A stretch of 64,000 bases of DNA. It comes from Streptomyces sp. CBMA123. Lineage in GTDB: Bacteria > Actinomycetota > Actinomycetes > Streptomycetales > Streptomycetaceae. Below, one piece after another: positions 45,688 to 54,690 of the stretch. The position numbers and the translations under genes were made by a program. The notes beneath the pieces are model-generated. The model was not told the DNA's origin. It worked only from the letters and a program-made list of their open reading frames with translations, and ran no database searches. The stretch is taken from contig NZ_MECK01000001.1 of the NCBI RefSeq assembly GCF_014596465.1, forward strand, positions 1 to 64,000. The letters are read 5' to 3'. The first letter of the stretch is position 1, and every line of letters begins with the position of its first letter.

Positions 45688-47250
45688 ATGACCGACCACC
45701 TCGTCTCGCGCCGCGCCCTGCTCCGCGCCTCCGTCGCCGGAGCCGGCCTGCTGACGCTGGCGGCCTGCCGCTCGGCCGCAGACGGCGCCGGCGACGCCGC
45801 CTCGGCCGCGCCGCGCCGGGGCGGCACCCTCACCGTCGCCTCCGGCATCGACTTCACCCCGAGCCTGCTGTTCGCCCAGTCCGCCAACACCCTGGTCCAG
45901 CGGCTGGTCTTCAACACCCTCACCAGGTACGACAATGAGCTGCGGCCGCAGCCAGAGCTGGCCACCTCCTGGCAGGTCGCCGAGGACGGCCGCAGCGTCA
46001 CCCTCAAGCTCCGCGAGGACGTGGTCTTCCACAACGGCCGGAAGTTCAGCGCGGACGACGTCGTCTTCGCCGTCAGGAACCTCCAGAACCCCTCCCGATC
46101 CGCCCAGTTGAGATCCACCGCGGCCGCCGTCACCGACTTCCGGAAGAACGGCGACCACGAGCTGACCCTGACCCTGGCCCACCCGGTCAGCAACCTCTTC
46201 GACCTCTTCGAATTCATGATCATCGCCGATGAGGCCACCGTCGAGGACGCCGTCGCCGGCAAGCAGCTGATCGGCACCGGGCCGTTCCGGTTCACCGAGC
46301 GCAAGCCCGGCGCCTCGATCACCTTCACCCGCAACGACCGGTGCTGGCAGCCCGAACGTCCCTACCTGGACGGCGTGGAGATCCGCGTCATCCCGCAGTC
46401 CGACTCCCTGCTGTCCTCCCTGAAGACCGGCCAGAGCCACCTGTCGTACGGCGTCCGCGGCAAGGACGTGGCCACGCTCAAGAACGACCCGCAGTTCCGG
46501 ATCACCCAGTACGACACCGGCGCCGGCGCCTACTACATCGGCGTCAACGTCACCGCCGAGCACGTCGGCGACAAGCGCGTGCGGCAGGCCATCGCCTGGG
46601 CGGTGGACCGCGAGCGACTCGTGCAGCAGGCACTCGGCGGGTACGGCCTCGCGTCCTCCGCCCCCTGGCCCAAGTCCTCCCCCGCCTACAGCGCGGCAGG
46701 CGCCACCCGCTACCGCCACGACCCGGACAAGGCACGGCAGTTGCTCAAGGAGGCCGGGCTCGGACCGATCACCCTGCCGTTCGCGCACTCCAACGACCCG
46801 GGCGGCACCGCGATCGCCCAGATCCTCCAGTACGACCTCCAGCAGGTCGGCATCGAGACGGTCCTGCAGCCCACCGACTCACCGACCATGCAGAAGCAGC
46901 TGATCTCGCAGACCATGCCCGCGCTGTGGACGCTCAGCCACGGCTTCGCCCAACTGCACCCCGCCACCCTGGCGGTGAGCGCGTACCCGTTCAACGAGGC
47001 GAAGAACAGCTCGCACTTCAGCTCCCCTGCCTACACCGACATCGTGCAGCGCGCATGGAACCGCGCGGACAGCGACAGCGCCGAGGCCAAGGCGCTCTAC
47101 CAGCAGATCACCGATGTCCTGCTGGACGAGGAGTTCGTCATCGACCTCGCGATCGCCGGGCAGGTCGAGGTGGCGGGCGCCAAGGTGCGCGGCGCGACCC
47201 TCAACAAGTTCAGCTACCTCAACCTCGACGACGCCTACCTGGCGGCCTGA
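45688..47250 (+). CDS. peptide/nickel-type ABC transporter substrate-binding lipoprotein
   Basis: A 520-residue family 5 solute-binding protein. The N-terminus SRRALLRASVAGAGLLTLAAC shows a twin-Arg motif and lipobox, suggesting Tat export and lipid anchoring. Typical blocks are LVFNTLTRYDNELRPQPELATSW, LREDVVFHNGRKFSADDVVFAVRNL and a long C-terminal lobe with HDPDKARQLLKEAG. Such proteins bind peptides, but also glutathione, opines, sugars and aromatic compounds. In this operon a sulfate ester or a sulfur-containing conjugate is the likely ligand. GGAAGG precedes ATG at 45688. Confidence 0.94.
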   Translation: MTDHLVSRRALLRASVAGAGLLTLAACRSAADGAGDAASAAPRRGGTLTVASGIDFTPSLLFAQSANTLVQRLVFNTLTRYDNELRPQPELATSWQVAEDGRSVTLKLREDVVFHNGRKFSADDVVFAVRNLQNPSRSAQLRSTAAAVTDFRKNGDHELTLTLAHPVSNLFDLFEFMIIADEATVEDAVAGKQLIGTGPFRFTERKPGASITFTRNDRCWQPERPYLDGVEIRVIPQSDSLLSSLKTGQSHLSYGVRGKDVATLKNDPQFRITQYDTGAGAYYIGVNVTAEHVGDKRVRQAIAWAVDRERLVQQALGGYGLASSAPWPKSSPAYSAAGATRYRHDPDKARQLLKEAGLGPITLPFAHSNDPGGTAIAQILQYDLQQVGIETVLQPTDSPTMQKQLISQTMPALWTLSHGFAQLHPATLAVSAYPFNEAKNSSHFSSPAYTDIVQRAWNRADSDSAEAKALYQQITDVLLDEEFVIDLAIAGQVEVAGAKVRGATLNKFSYLNLDDAYLAA

Positions 47251-47252
47251 CC

Positions 47253-48203
47253 ATGCGATCCTTCCTCCTGCGACGACTGCCCTCGGGGCTGCTGGTGCTC
47301 CTGCTGGCGTCGTTCCTCGTCTTCCTCGTCCTGCGGCTGATTCCCGGCGACCCCGCCACCAGCCTGGCCGGCCCGGACGCCGGGCCCGAGGCCGTCGCCG
47401 CCGTCCGCGCCCGGCTCGGCCTGGACGAGCCGCTGCCCAGCCAGTACCTGCGCTGGATCGGCGACCTGCTCACCGGGAACCTCGGCCCGAGCTACGCGAT
47501 CGGCGGCCAGGTCGCCGACCTGATCGGCAACGGCCTCGGTGCCACCGTCGAACTCACCCTCGGCGCCCTGGTGCTGGTCGTCGCGCTGGCCCTGCCGCTC
47601 GGTGTGCTCGGCGCCTGCGCCCGGCGGCGTCCGGTCGCCGCCGCCGTCCGCGCGGTGACCACCGGGGTGCTCGCCGTACCGCCGTTCGTCACCGGGGTGG
47701 TGCTGGTCCTGGTGTTCGCGGTCACCCTCGGGTGGCTGCCGGCCGGCGGGCACGAGCCCCTCCTCGACCAACCCGACCTGGCGGTGCAGTACCTGCTGCT
47801 GCCCGCCGTCTGCCTCGCCCTGCCCAGCGCCGCCATCCTGGCGCGCTATCTCAAGGACGGCCTGGAGCGGGCCCTCGCCGAGGACTACGTGCGCACCGCG
47901 ACCGCCCTCGGCGTCTCCCGCCGGCGGATCGTCTGGCGGCACGCACTGCCCAGCGCGCTGCCGCCCACGGTCACCGTCCTCGGCCTGCAGATCGGCCAAC
48001 TCCTCGGCGGCACCGTGCTGGTGGAAGCCATCTTCGCCTGGCCGGGCCTCGGCCAGCTGACCGAGCAGGGCGTGCTGCGCCGGGACTACCCGGTGGTGCA
48101 GGACCTGCTCCTGCTGCTCGTCGCCGCCCACGTCGCCGTCCAGCTGCTCACCGACCTGGTGTACGCGTGGCTGGACCCCCGGATCCGCTGGGAGGGCCGA
48201 TGA
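47253..48203 (+). CDS. ABC transporter permease, DppB type
   Basis: A 316-residue permease with six predicted helices. N-terminal FLLRRLPSGLLVLLLASFLVFLVLRLIPGDP and the Gln/Leu-rich RLGLDEPLPSQYLRW are DppB signatures; the EAA region EDYVRTATALGVSRRRIVWRHALPSALPPT lies near 210-240. It follows the binding protein by two bases and overlaps the next permease as ATGA, so it belongs to the same transcript. Confidence 0.95.
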   Translation: MRSFLLRRLPSGLLVLLLASFLVFLVLRLIPGDPATSLAGPDAGPEAVAAVRARLGLDEPLPSQYLRWIGDLLTGNLGPSYAIGGQVADLIGNGLGATVELTLGALVLVVALALPLGVLGACARRRPVAAAVRAVTTGVLAVPPFVTGVVLVLVFAVTLGWLPAGGHEPLLDQPDLAVQYLLLPAVCLALPSAAILARYLKDGLERALAEDYVRTATALGVSRRRIVWRHALPSALPPTVTVLGLQIGQLLGGTVLVEAIFAWPGLGQLTEQGVLRRDYPVVQDLLLLLVAAHVAVQLLTDLVYAWLDPRIRWEGR

Positions 48204-49063
48204 CCGCCGCCGCCGAGACGCCGATGACGGCCGCCGCCACCGAGACCCGGCGCAGGAACCCGTACCTCGCGGGTCTGCTCACCGGACGCGGGCTGACCGG
48301 CCTGGCGCTGGTCGCCGCCGTGGTGCTGGCGGGGCTGTTGGCACCCGTGCTCACCAGTGCCGACCCGAACGCGCAGAGCGCGCTGGCGTTGGCCGGGCCG
48401 AGCGCGGCGCACCCGTTCGGCACCGACGACCTGGGGCGCGACCTGTTCAGCCGGGTCCTGCACGGGATCGGCACCGACCTGGTGATCAGTCTCACGGCCG
48501 TACCGGTCGGCGCGGCGCTGGGCTGCGCGCTGGCGCTGCTCGGGGCGGCCTCCCGGTTCGCCGACGTGGCGGTGCAGCGGGTCTTCGACCTGGTGCTGGC
48601 CTTCCCCGGGCTGATCCTGGCGCTCGCCGTCACCGCAGTGCTCGGGCCGGGGAGGTGGCCGGTGGTGATCGTCATCGCGCTGGCCGAAATCCCGGGGTTC
48701 GGAAGGCAGTTGCGCGCCGGGATCCTGGTGCAGCGGGAGCGCGAGTACGCGCTCGCCGCGCGGGTCGGCGGGGCCGGCCGGGCCCGGGTGCTCCTCCGGC
48801 ACGTGCTGCCGAACGCGGCCGATCCGCTGATCGTGCAGAGCGCCGTCGCCCTGTCGATCGCCGTCTTCGTCGAGGGCGCGATGAGCTTCCTCGGCGTGGG
48901 CATCCGGCCGCCGGACCCGTCGCTCGGCAGCATCCTCAGCCAGTCCATGGCCTACCTGTCCACCCACCCGACCTTCGCGGCCGCCCCGCTGGTCGCGGTC
49001 ACCGCGCTGGTGCTCGGATTCACCCTGATCGCCGAGGCCCTCAACCGGGGAGTGCGCCGATGA
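48200..49063 (+). CDS. ABC transporter permease, DppC type
   Basis: A 287-residue permease. After a polar N-terminus with two in-frame starts (MTAAAETP and MTAAATET) it shows HPFGTDDLGRDLFSRVLHG, the DppC hallmark, and an EAA loop REYALAARVGGAGRARVLLRHVLPNAADP, ending with SFLGVGIRPPDPSLGSIL. The first start overlaps the DppB stop as ATGA with GGAGGG upstream. Forms the channel with the preceding gene product. Confidence 0.95.
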   Translation: MTAAAETPMTAAATETRRRNPYLAGLLTGRGLTGLALVAAVVLAGLLAPVLTSADPNAQSALALAGPSAAHPFGTDDLGRDLFSRVLHGIGTDLVISLTAVPVGAALGCALALLGAASRFADVAVQRVFDLVLAFPGLILALAVTAVLGPGRWPVVIVIALAEIPGFGRQLRAGILVQREREYALAARVGGAGRARVLLRHVLPNAADPLIVQSAVALSIAVFVEGAMSFLGVGIRPPDPSLGSILSQSMAYLSTHPTFAAAPLVAVTALVLGFTLIAEALNRGVRR

Positions 49064-50640
49064 GCACTGTTCTCGAAGTACGCGACCTGACGGTCGAGTT
49101 CGAGCGGACCAGGGCCGTCGACAGGGTCGGCTTCGAGCTGGCCGCCGGGGATACGGTGGGTGTGGTCGGCGAGTCCGGCTCGGGCAAGTCCACCACCGCG
49201 CTCGCCCTGCTGCGGATGCTGCCCTCGGGCGGCCGGATCGCCGCGGGCTCCGTCCTGCTGGACGGGCAGGACCTCGCCGCCCTCCCGGAGGACGCGCTGC
49301 GTGCCCTGCGCGGGCGACGGATCGCCATGGTCTTCCAGGACCCGATGTCCTCCCTCAACCCGGTGCTGACCATCGGCCGCCACCTGGACGAGGCGCTGCG
49401 CGCCCACACCGTCCACGACCGGGCAGCACGGCGGGAGCGGGCACTGGAGCTGCTCGACCTGGTCGGCATCCCCGAGGCGGCCGAGCGCCTGCGGGACCAT
49501 CCGCACCAGTTCTCCGGCGGCCAGCGCCAGCGCATCATGATCGCCCTGGCCCTGGCCAACGAGCCCGACGTGCTGGTCGCCGACGAGCCGACCACCGCGC
49601 TCGACCCGACCGTCCAGCGGCAGATCCTGCGGCTGCTCGCCCGAATCAACGAGACCACCGGCACCGCCCTGGTGGTGATCAGCCACGACCTGGGGGTGAT
49701 CGCGCAAACCTGCCGCCGCATCCTGGTGATGCGCCACGGCCGGGTCGTCGAGCACGGCCCCACCGAGGACATCCTCACCGAGCCCCGGCACCCCTACACC
49801 AGGCAGCTGGTGGCAGCGGTGCCCCGGCTGGACGCCCCGTCCACAGCCGCCGCCAACAGCTCCCCGGGCGAGGAGCCGGTGCTCACCATCTCCGGGCTGC
49901 GCAAGACCTACGGCACCCGCCGGCGGCGCACGGCGGCGCTGGACGGCGTGGACCTGGTCCTGCACCCCGGCGAGACGCTCGGGCTGGTCGGCGAGTCCGG
50001 CTCCGGGAAGTCCACCCTCGCCCAGGCGCTGGTGCAGGTGCACACGCCGACGGGGGGCAACATCCGCTTCCGCGGGCAGGACCTGCGGGCCGCCGGACGA
50101 GCCGCCAGGCGGGAGATCCAGATGGTCTTCCAGGACCCGTACTCCTCGCTCAACCCCCGCATGACGGTGGGGCAGATCATCGCCGAGCCGCTGATCGCCC
50201 ACCGCATCGGCGACCGCGCCTCGCGGGCTGCCCGGGTGGCGGAGCTGCTGCGCCGGGTCGGCCTGGACCCCGACACGGCCGACCGCCATCCGCGCGCCTT
50301 CTCCGGCGGCCAGCGCCAACGCATCGGCATCGCCCGGGCGCTCGCCCCCGAGCCCAGCGTCCTGATCTGCGACGAACCGGTCTCGGCGCTGGACGTCTCG
50401 ATCCAGGCCCAGGTCGTCGAGCTGCTGGCCGAACTCCAGCGCGACCTCGGGCTCGCCGTGCTCTTCATCGCCCACGACCTCGCCGTGGTCCGCCAGGTCA
50501 GCCACCGCATCGCCGTCATGCGCCGGGGCCGGATCGTCGAGACCGGCCCCGCCGACCAGGTGGTCACCGACCCGCAGCACCCCTACACGGCCGAACTCCT
50601 CGCCGCCGTCCCCCGACTCACCATCCGGAGCACAGCATGA
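49060..50640 (+). CDS. ABC transporter ATP-binding protein with two nucleotide-binding domains (DppD-DppF fusion)
   Basis: A 526-residue cytoplasmic ATPase with two complete domains. Domain 1: Walker A GESGSGKST near 35, signature FSGGQRQR near 152, Walker B VLVADEPTTALD. Domain 2: Walker A GESGSGKST near 315, signature FSGGQRQR near 422, Walker B VLICDEPVSALD. Both end with the HPYT oligopeptide-transporter C-terminal motif. A fused ATPase replaces the separate DppD and DppF subunits. Overlaps the previous and next genes as ATGA, so coupling is tight. Confidence 0.95.
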   Translation: MSTVLEVRDLTVEFERTRAVDRVGFELAAGDTVGVVGESGSGKSTTALALLRMLPSGGRIAAGSVLLDGQDLAALPEDALRALRGRRIAMVFQDPMSSLNPVLTIGRHLDEALRAHTVHDRAARRERALELLDLVGIPEAAERLRDHPHQFSGGQRQRIMIALALANEPDVLVADEPTTALDPTVQRQILRLLARINETTGTALVVISHDLGVIAQTCRRILVMRHGRVVEHGPTEDILTEPRHPYTRQLVAAVPRLDAPSTAAANSSPGEEPVLTISGLRKTYGTRRRRTAALDGVDLVLHPGETLGLVGESGSGKSTLAQALVQVHTPTGGNIRFRGQDLRAAGRAARREIQMVFQDPYSSLNPRMTVGQIIAEPLIAHRIGDRASRAARVAELLRRVGLDPDTADRHPRAFSGGQRQRIGIARALAPEPSVLICDEPVSALDVSIQAQVVELLAELQRDLGLAVLFIAHDLAVVRQVSHRIAVMRRGRIVETGPADQVVTDPQHPYTAELLAAVPRLTIRSTA

Positions 50641-52955
50641 GCACCCGTCGCGACCCGTACGAGGGATTCACCGGCAGCGTGGGCCGCACCTTCCGCGAGT
50701 CCACGCCCGCATGGCCCAGCCGCACCCGCCCGCGCGAAGGCGCACCCAACATCGTCGTGGTCCTGATCGACGACATGGGCTACAGCGACATCGGACCGTT
50801 CGGCTCCGAGATCCCCACCCCGACGCTGGACCGCCTCGCCGCCACCGGAGTGAAGCTGGCCAACTACCACACCATGCCGCTCTGCTCGCCCGCCCGCGCC
50901 GCCCTGCTGACCGGCCTGAACCCGCACCGGGTCGGCTACTCCTTCGTCGCCAACGCCGATCCCGGCTTCCCCGGCTACGGCATGGAGGTCGCGGGCGACA
51001 TCCCCACCCTCGCCGAGCTGCTGCACGACGCCGGCTACGCCACGTACGCCGTCGGCAAGTGGCACCTGACCCGCGACTCGGCCTCCAACGCGGCCAACGA
51101 CCGCTCCAACTGGCCACTGCAGAAGGGCTTCGACCAGTACTACGGCGTGCTGGAGGGCCTGACGAGTCTCTTCCACCCGCACCAACTGGTCCGCGACAAC
51201 AGTCCGCTGGACATCGACGAGTTCCCGGACGGCTACTACTACACCGACGACATCACCGACCAGGCGATCGCCATGGTCAAGTCGCTGCGCGCACACGACG
51301 ACACCAAGCCGTTCTTCCTCTACCTGGCGCACAACGCCGTCCACGGACCGCTCCAGGCCAGGCCGGAGGACCTGGCCCGGCACAAGGGCCGCTACGACGG
51401 GGGCTGGGACGAGCTGCGCGCCGCCCGTTTCGCCCGCCAGCTCGCCGCCGGGCACTTCCCCGAGGGCACCCGGCTGCCGGACCGCAACTCCGAGGCGGGC
51501 TACGACGTCGGGCCGTGGGACGGACTCACCGAGGTGCAGCAGAAGCTCTACGCCCGCTACATGGAGGTGTACGCGGCGATGGTCGACAACGTCGACCAGA
51601 ACCTCGGCCGCCTCACCGACACCCTGGCCGCCCTCGGCGAACTCGACAACACTGTCATCCTCTTCACCTCCGACAACGGTGGCACCGGCGAGGGCGGACC
51701 GGAGGGTACCCGCAGCTACTTCAGCCGCTTCGTCCACCACCCCGACCTGCCCGCGGACTGGAACCCGGACGTCGAGCGGGAGATCGAGCTGATCGGCGGC
51801 CCGCAGAGCCTGGTCCACTATCCGCGCGGCTGGGGCATGGCCTCCAACACCCCCTTCCGCTTCTACAAGGGCCAGACCTACGCGGGCGGAGTACGGGTGC
51901 CGTTCGTCCTCTCCTGGCCCGCCGGTCTCCCGCGCGCCGAGAACGACACCGGTGTGCGCACGCAGTACCAGTACGTCACCGACCTCCTGCCCACCCTGCT
52001 CGAACTCGCGGGCATCGAAAGACCCGAGATCCGCGCCGGGCAGCCCGTCCAGGAGCTGGACGGCACCAGCTTCGCCTCCGTGCTTCGCGAGCCGCACGCC
52101 GACAGCACCCACACCGAGCAGTACTGCGAGATGACCGGCAACCGCAGCTACTACCGCAACGGCTGGAAGCTGGTCACTCTGCACCGCCCGGGCACGCCCT
52201 ACGACGACGGCGAGTGGGCACTGTACGACCTGCACGCCGACCCCACCGAGATCGATGACCTCGCGGCCGAATTCCCCGCGGTCGTCAAGGAGTTGGCCGA
52301 GGCCTGGGAGAACGCCGCCTGGCGCGACGGCGTCTTCCCGCTCGCCGACGGCAGCGGCGCGCTGGCCCTGCGGGAGCCCGAGGACGCCCGCCTGCGCCGC
52401 CCGGTGACCCTGCTGGCCGGTACCCCGGAGCTGGAGCGCTACCGCTCCTCGCGGCTGATCTCCTTCCGCTCCTTCGACATCGTGGCCGAGCTCGACGACC
52501 ACCGCGCCGACGACCAGGGCGTGCTCGTCTCGCACGGCGACCAGGGAGGCGGGTACAGCCTGTACGTGGAGGACGGCCGGCTCCGGTTCGCGTACAACGA
52601 GTACGGCGAGCTGTACGAGACGGATGCCCGGCCACTGGCCCCGGGCGCCCGCACCGTCACCGTCGAGGCCCTGGCCGTGGCCGACCTCAAGTGGGAGTTC
52701 CGGCTGCTGGTCGACGGTGAGGAGACCGGCCGCCTCGGACCGGTGCACCAACTCATCGGCATGGCCCCCTTCCAGGGCATCAGCGTCGGCCTCGACCGCA
52801 AGTCCCCGGTCTCCTGGCCGCTCTTCGAACGCCACCGCAGCTTCCGGTACACCGGCGCCCTCCGCTCGGTCACCTACGTGCCCGGCGAGCCCGCCCCGTA
52901 CGACCCGGAGACCGTCGCGCGGGCGCTCCAGGCGGCCGCGGCGGCGTTCGAGTGA
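50637..52955 (+). CDS. type I (formylglycine) arylsulfatase, cytoplasmic
   Basis: A 772-residue sulfatase. The motif LCSPARAALLTG gives the formylglycine Cys83 in CxPxR; metal-binding Asp residues are in VVVLIDDMGYSD (45-46); GKWHLT, HNAVHGP and SDNGG supply further active-site residues. A C-terminal region of about 200 residues after 560 is strand-rich and lectin-like. No signal peptide is present, so it acts in the cytoplasm on imported substrate, releasing sulfate. It needs a formylglycine-generating enzyme, not found in this window. ATG at 50637 overlaps the ATPase stop, so transporter and sulfatase are coupled. Last gene of the operon. Confidence 0.95.
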   Translation: MSTRRDPYEGFTGSVGRTFRESTPAWPSRTRPREGAPNIVVVLIDDMGYSDIGPFGSEIPTPTLDRLAATGVKLANYHTMPLCSPARAALLTGLNPHRVGYSFVANADPGFPGYGMEVAGDIPTLAELLHDAGYATYAVGKWHLTRDSASNAANDRSNWPLQKGFDQYYGVLEGLTSLFHPHQLVRDNSPLDIDEFPDGYYYTDDITDQAIAMVKSLRAHDDTKPFFLYLAHNAVHGPLQARPEDLARHKGRYDGGWDELRAARFARQLAAGHFPEGTRLPDRNSEAGYDVGPWDGLTEVQQKLYARYMEVYAAMVDNVDQNLGRLTDTLAALGELDNTVILFTSDNGGTGEGGPEGTRSYFSRFVHHPDLPADWNPDVEREIELIGGPQSLVHYPRGWGMASNTPFRFYKGQTYAGGVRVPFVLSWPAGLPRAENDTGVRTQYQYVTDLLPTLLELAGIERPEIRAGQPVQELDGTSFASVLREPHADSTHTEQYCEMTGNRSYYRNGWKLVTLHRPGTPYDDGEWALYDLHADPTEIDDLAAEFPAVVKELAEAWENAAWRDGVFPLADGSGALALREPEDARLRRPVTLLAGTPELERYRSSRLISFRSFDIVAELDDHRADDQGVLVSHGDQGGGYSLYVEDGRLRFAYNEYGELYETDARPLAPGARTVTVEALAVADLKWEFRLLVDGEETGRLGPVHQLIGMAPFQGISVGLDRKSPVSWPLFERHRSFRYTGALRSVTYVPGEPAPYDPETVARALQAAAAAFE

Positions 52956-52960
52956 CACAG

Positions 52961-52990
52961 GGCCCCGGCCCGCGCGGGCGGGCCGGGGCC
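52961..52990. terminator. terminator hairpin at the end of the sulfate-ester operon
   Basis: 13-bp stem GGCCCCGGCCCGC (52961-52973) with GCGGGCCGGGGCC (52978-52990), loop GCGG. It starts five bases after the sulfatase stop and faces a convergent minus-strand gene relic. Confidence 0.88.
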
Positions 52991-53007
52991 GTCGCATCCG
53001 TGTGCCG

Positions 53008-53841
53008 TCAGAGCCAGGGGATCTGCTCGGCGGAGTAGCGGTAGGCGCGGAAGACGGCGTTCTGCGCTCCACGGGAGGACTCCAGGCCCACCCCCTGGCC
53101 GAAGGCGCCGAACTCGGGCACGACGTACTCCCAGACCACGTCCCCGTCCGGGGTGACCTCGAAGAGTCGGCCGAAGGAGCCCTCGGCGATGAAGGTGTTG
53201 CCGTTGGGAAGCCGCTGGGCGCTGGACATGTAGGGGCTGTAGAAGTTCTGCGGCGGGTTGTCCTCGTACGTCCAGACCAGCCGGCCGCTCGCCGGGTCGA
53301 TCTCGACGACCCGGGAGTAGGGCACCGAGGTGGTGTCGCGGTAGGTGCCGTTGTCGAAGACCAGGATGGTGCCGCCCGCCAGCTCGTGCGGGTGGTGCTG
53401 CTGGGCGAGCACGTCCGGGCCGAGCCGCCAGCGGACACTCCCGTCGGCCCGGTCGACGGCGACCGTCGTGGAGGCGCTGCGGAAGCCCACCACCACGCCG
53501 CCGTCGGCGAGTTCGTTGACGGTTTTGGCCATCGGCCAGTGCTCGCGGGCGAAGTGCGGGTTGAGCGGGGCCAGTTCGGGGTCGAGGTGCTCGATCGCGG
53601 CCCAGCGCCAGACCACTTCGCCCTCCCACGTGAGCTCGTACACCACGTCGCCGTAGGTGACTCCGCCGGGCGCCTCCGAGCCGGGGATGCCGCCCGAGAT
53701 GCGGGCGGCGTCGGCCGGGTCGAGCGGCTCGACGCCGAGGACCAGCAGGTTTCCGTTGCGCAGCACGGACGCGTCGTGGTGGTGGAACGGGTTCCGGACC
53801 TCGCGCAGCACCGTGCCGTCCGGCGCGATCTCCTGGAGGAT
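53008..53841 (-). pseudogene. arylsulfate sulfotransferase (ASST-like), 5'-truncated
   Basis: About 278 residues match the C-terminal three quarters of bacterial arylsulfotransferase-like beta-propellers: REVRNPFHHHDASVLRNGNLLV, GGIPGSEAPGGVTYGDVV, HFAREHWPMAKTVNEL, VLAQQHHPHELAGG, SPYMSSAQRLPNGNTFIAEGS and the terminal FRAYRYSAEQIPWL. The N-terminal part (roughly 90 residues, first propeller blade) is missing: upstream of 53841 the frame is unrelated and runs into the terminator of the CBS gene. The first possible start is GTG at 53811, without a binding site. ASSTs move sulfate between phenols, so its place next to a sulfatase operon fits a sulfur theme. Function probably lost. Confidence 0.78.
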
Positions 53842-53891
53842 GCGGCATGCAAGTGAGTTGGAACTTATCGGCGGGTGCGAACGGTACCGGT

Positions 53892-53922
53892 CGGCCGCCG
53901 TCGAAGTCCTCGACGGCGGCCG
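53892..53922. terminator. terminator hairpin downstream of the CBS-BON gene
   Basis: 13-bp stem CGGCCGCCGTCGA (53892-53904) with TCGACGGCGGCCG (53910-53922), loop AGTCC. It lies 34 bases after the minus-strand CBS gene stop. Confidence 0.85.
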
Positions 53923-53955
53923 GTGCCGGATCCCGCGGGTGGTTGCGGCGGAGAG

Positions 53956-54630
53956 TCAGCCGGCCCGGTTCAGGGCAGTGGTGGCCTTCGCGCGGTGGTC
54001 GAGGTGGCTGGCGACGTCGACGACGCCGTCCACGCTGCGGCACAGGCGCTCGACCACCGCCGCCTGGCCGCCGTGGCCGAGCGCGCCGGTGAGGGTCACG
54101 CGGCCGTCCTGCACCCGGACGTCCACGGTGTCCGGGTCGATGCCCAGGACGCGGCGCAGGACCTCGGCCCGGATCTCCTCGCGGATCGCCGCATCGTGGC
54201 GCAGGAACACGCGGAGCAGGTCGCTGCGGCTGACGATGCCCACCAGGCGGCCGGCCTCGTCGACGACGGGCAGGCGCTTGACGCGCTCGCTCTGCATCAG
54301 GCGGGCCGCTTCGACCACCGTCCACTCCGGGCGCGCGCACACGGCCGGGGTGGTCATGAGGCCCACGGCGGTGGTCGCCCGGCTGCGGGCGCGCTCGCGG
54401 GGCGGCAGGTCCGGGGTGAGCAGCAGTCCGGCGGGGTCCTCCTGGGCGGCCTCGTTGAGCAGCAGGTCGGCTTCGGAGACCAGACCGAGCGGCCGGTCCT
54501 CCTGGTCCAGGACGGGCACGGCGGTGATGTCGTGCTCGGCGAGCAGCCGGACGATCTCCTTGAATCCGGTGTCGGGCCGTACGTGCACGACCGCCGGGGT
54601 CATCAGTTCTCCCACGATCCGGTGTCGCAT
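53956..54630 (-). CDS. CBS-pair and BON domain protein
   Basis: A 224-residue cytoplasmic protein. CBS 1 covers about 5-60 (VGELMTPAVVHVRPDTGFKEIV, ITAVPVLDQEDRPLGLVSEADLL), CBS 2 about 88-145 (VGLMTTPAVCARPEWTVVEAARLM, VKRLPVVDEAGRLVGIVSRSDLL) and a BON domain follows at 150-215 (VRVQDGRVTLTGAL, VDGVVDVASHL). CBS pairs bind adenosine nucleotides; CBS-BON proteins are common in dormancy or hypoxia gene sets of actinobacteria. GGAG lies six bases before ATG. It follows the broken universal stress protein gene by 60 bases on the same strand and may share its promoter. Confidence 0.93.
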   Translation of the reverse strand: MRHRIVGELMTPAVVHVRPDTGFKEIVRLLAEHDITAVPVLDQEDRPLGLVSEADLLLNEAAQEDPAGLLLTPDLPPRERARSRATTAVGLMTTPAVCARPEWTVVEAARLMQSERVKRLPVVDEAGRLVGIVSRSDLLRVFLRHDAAIREEIRAEVLRRVLGIDPDTVDVRVQDGRVTLTGALGHGGQAAVVERLCRSVDGVVDVASHLDHRAKATTALNRAG

Positions 54631-54690
54631 GGTCGGTTCGCTCCTTTCCGATCGGCGGCGCGGCCGCGCGTCGGGTGCTGGGTGTGCGGG

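Noticed and set aside
53008..53811. Functional sulfotransferase starting at GTG 53811
   Set aside because: Homology to the family starts before this codon and lacks the first propeller blade; no ribosome binding site.
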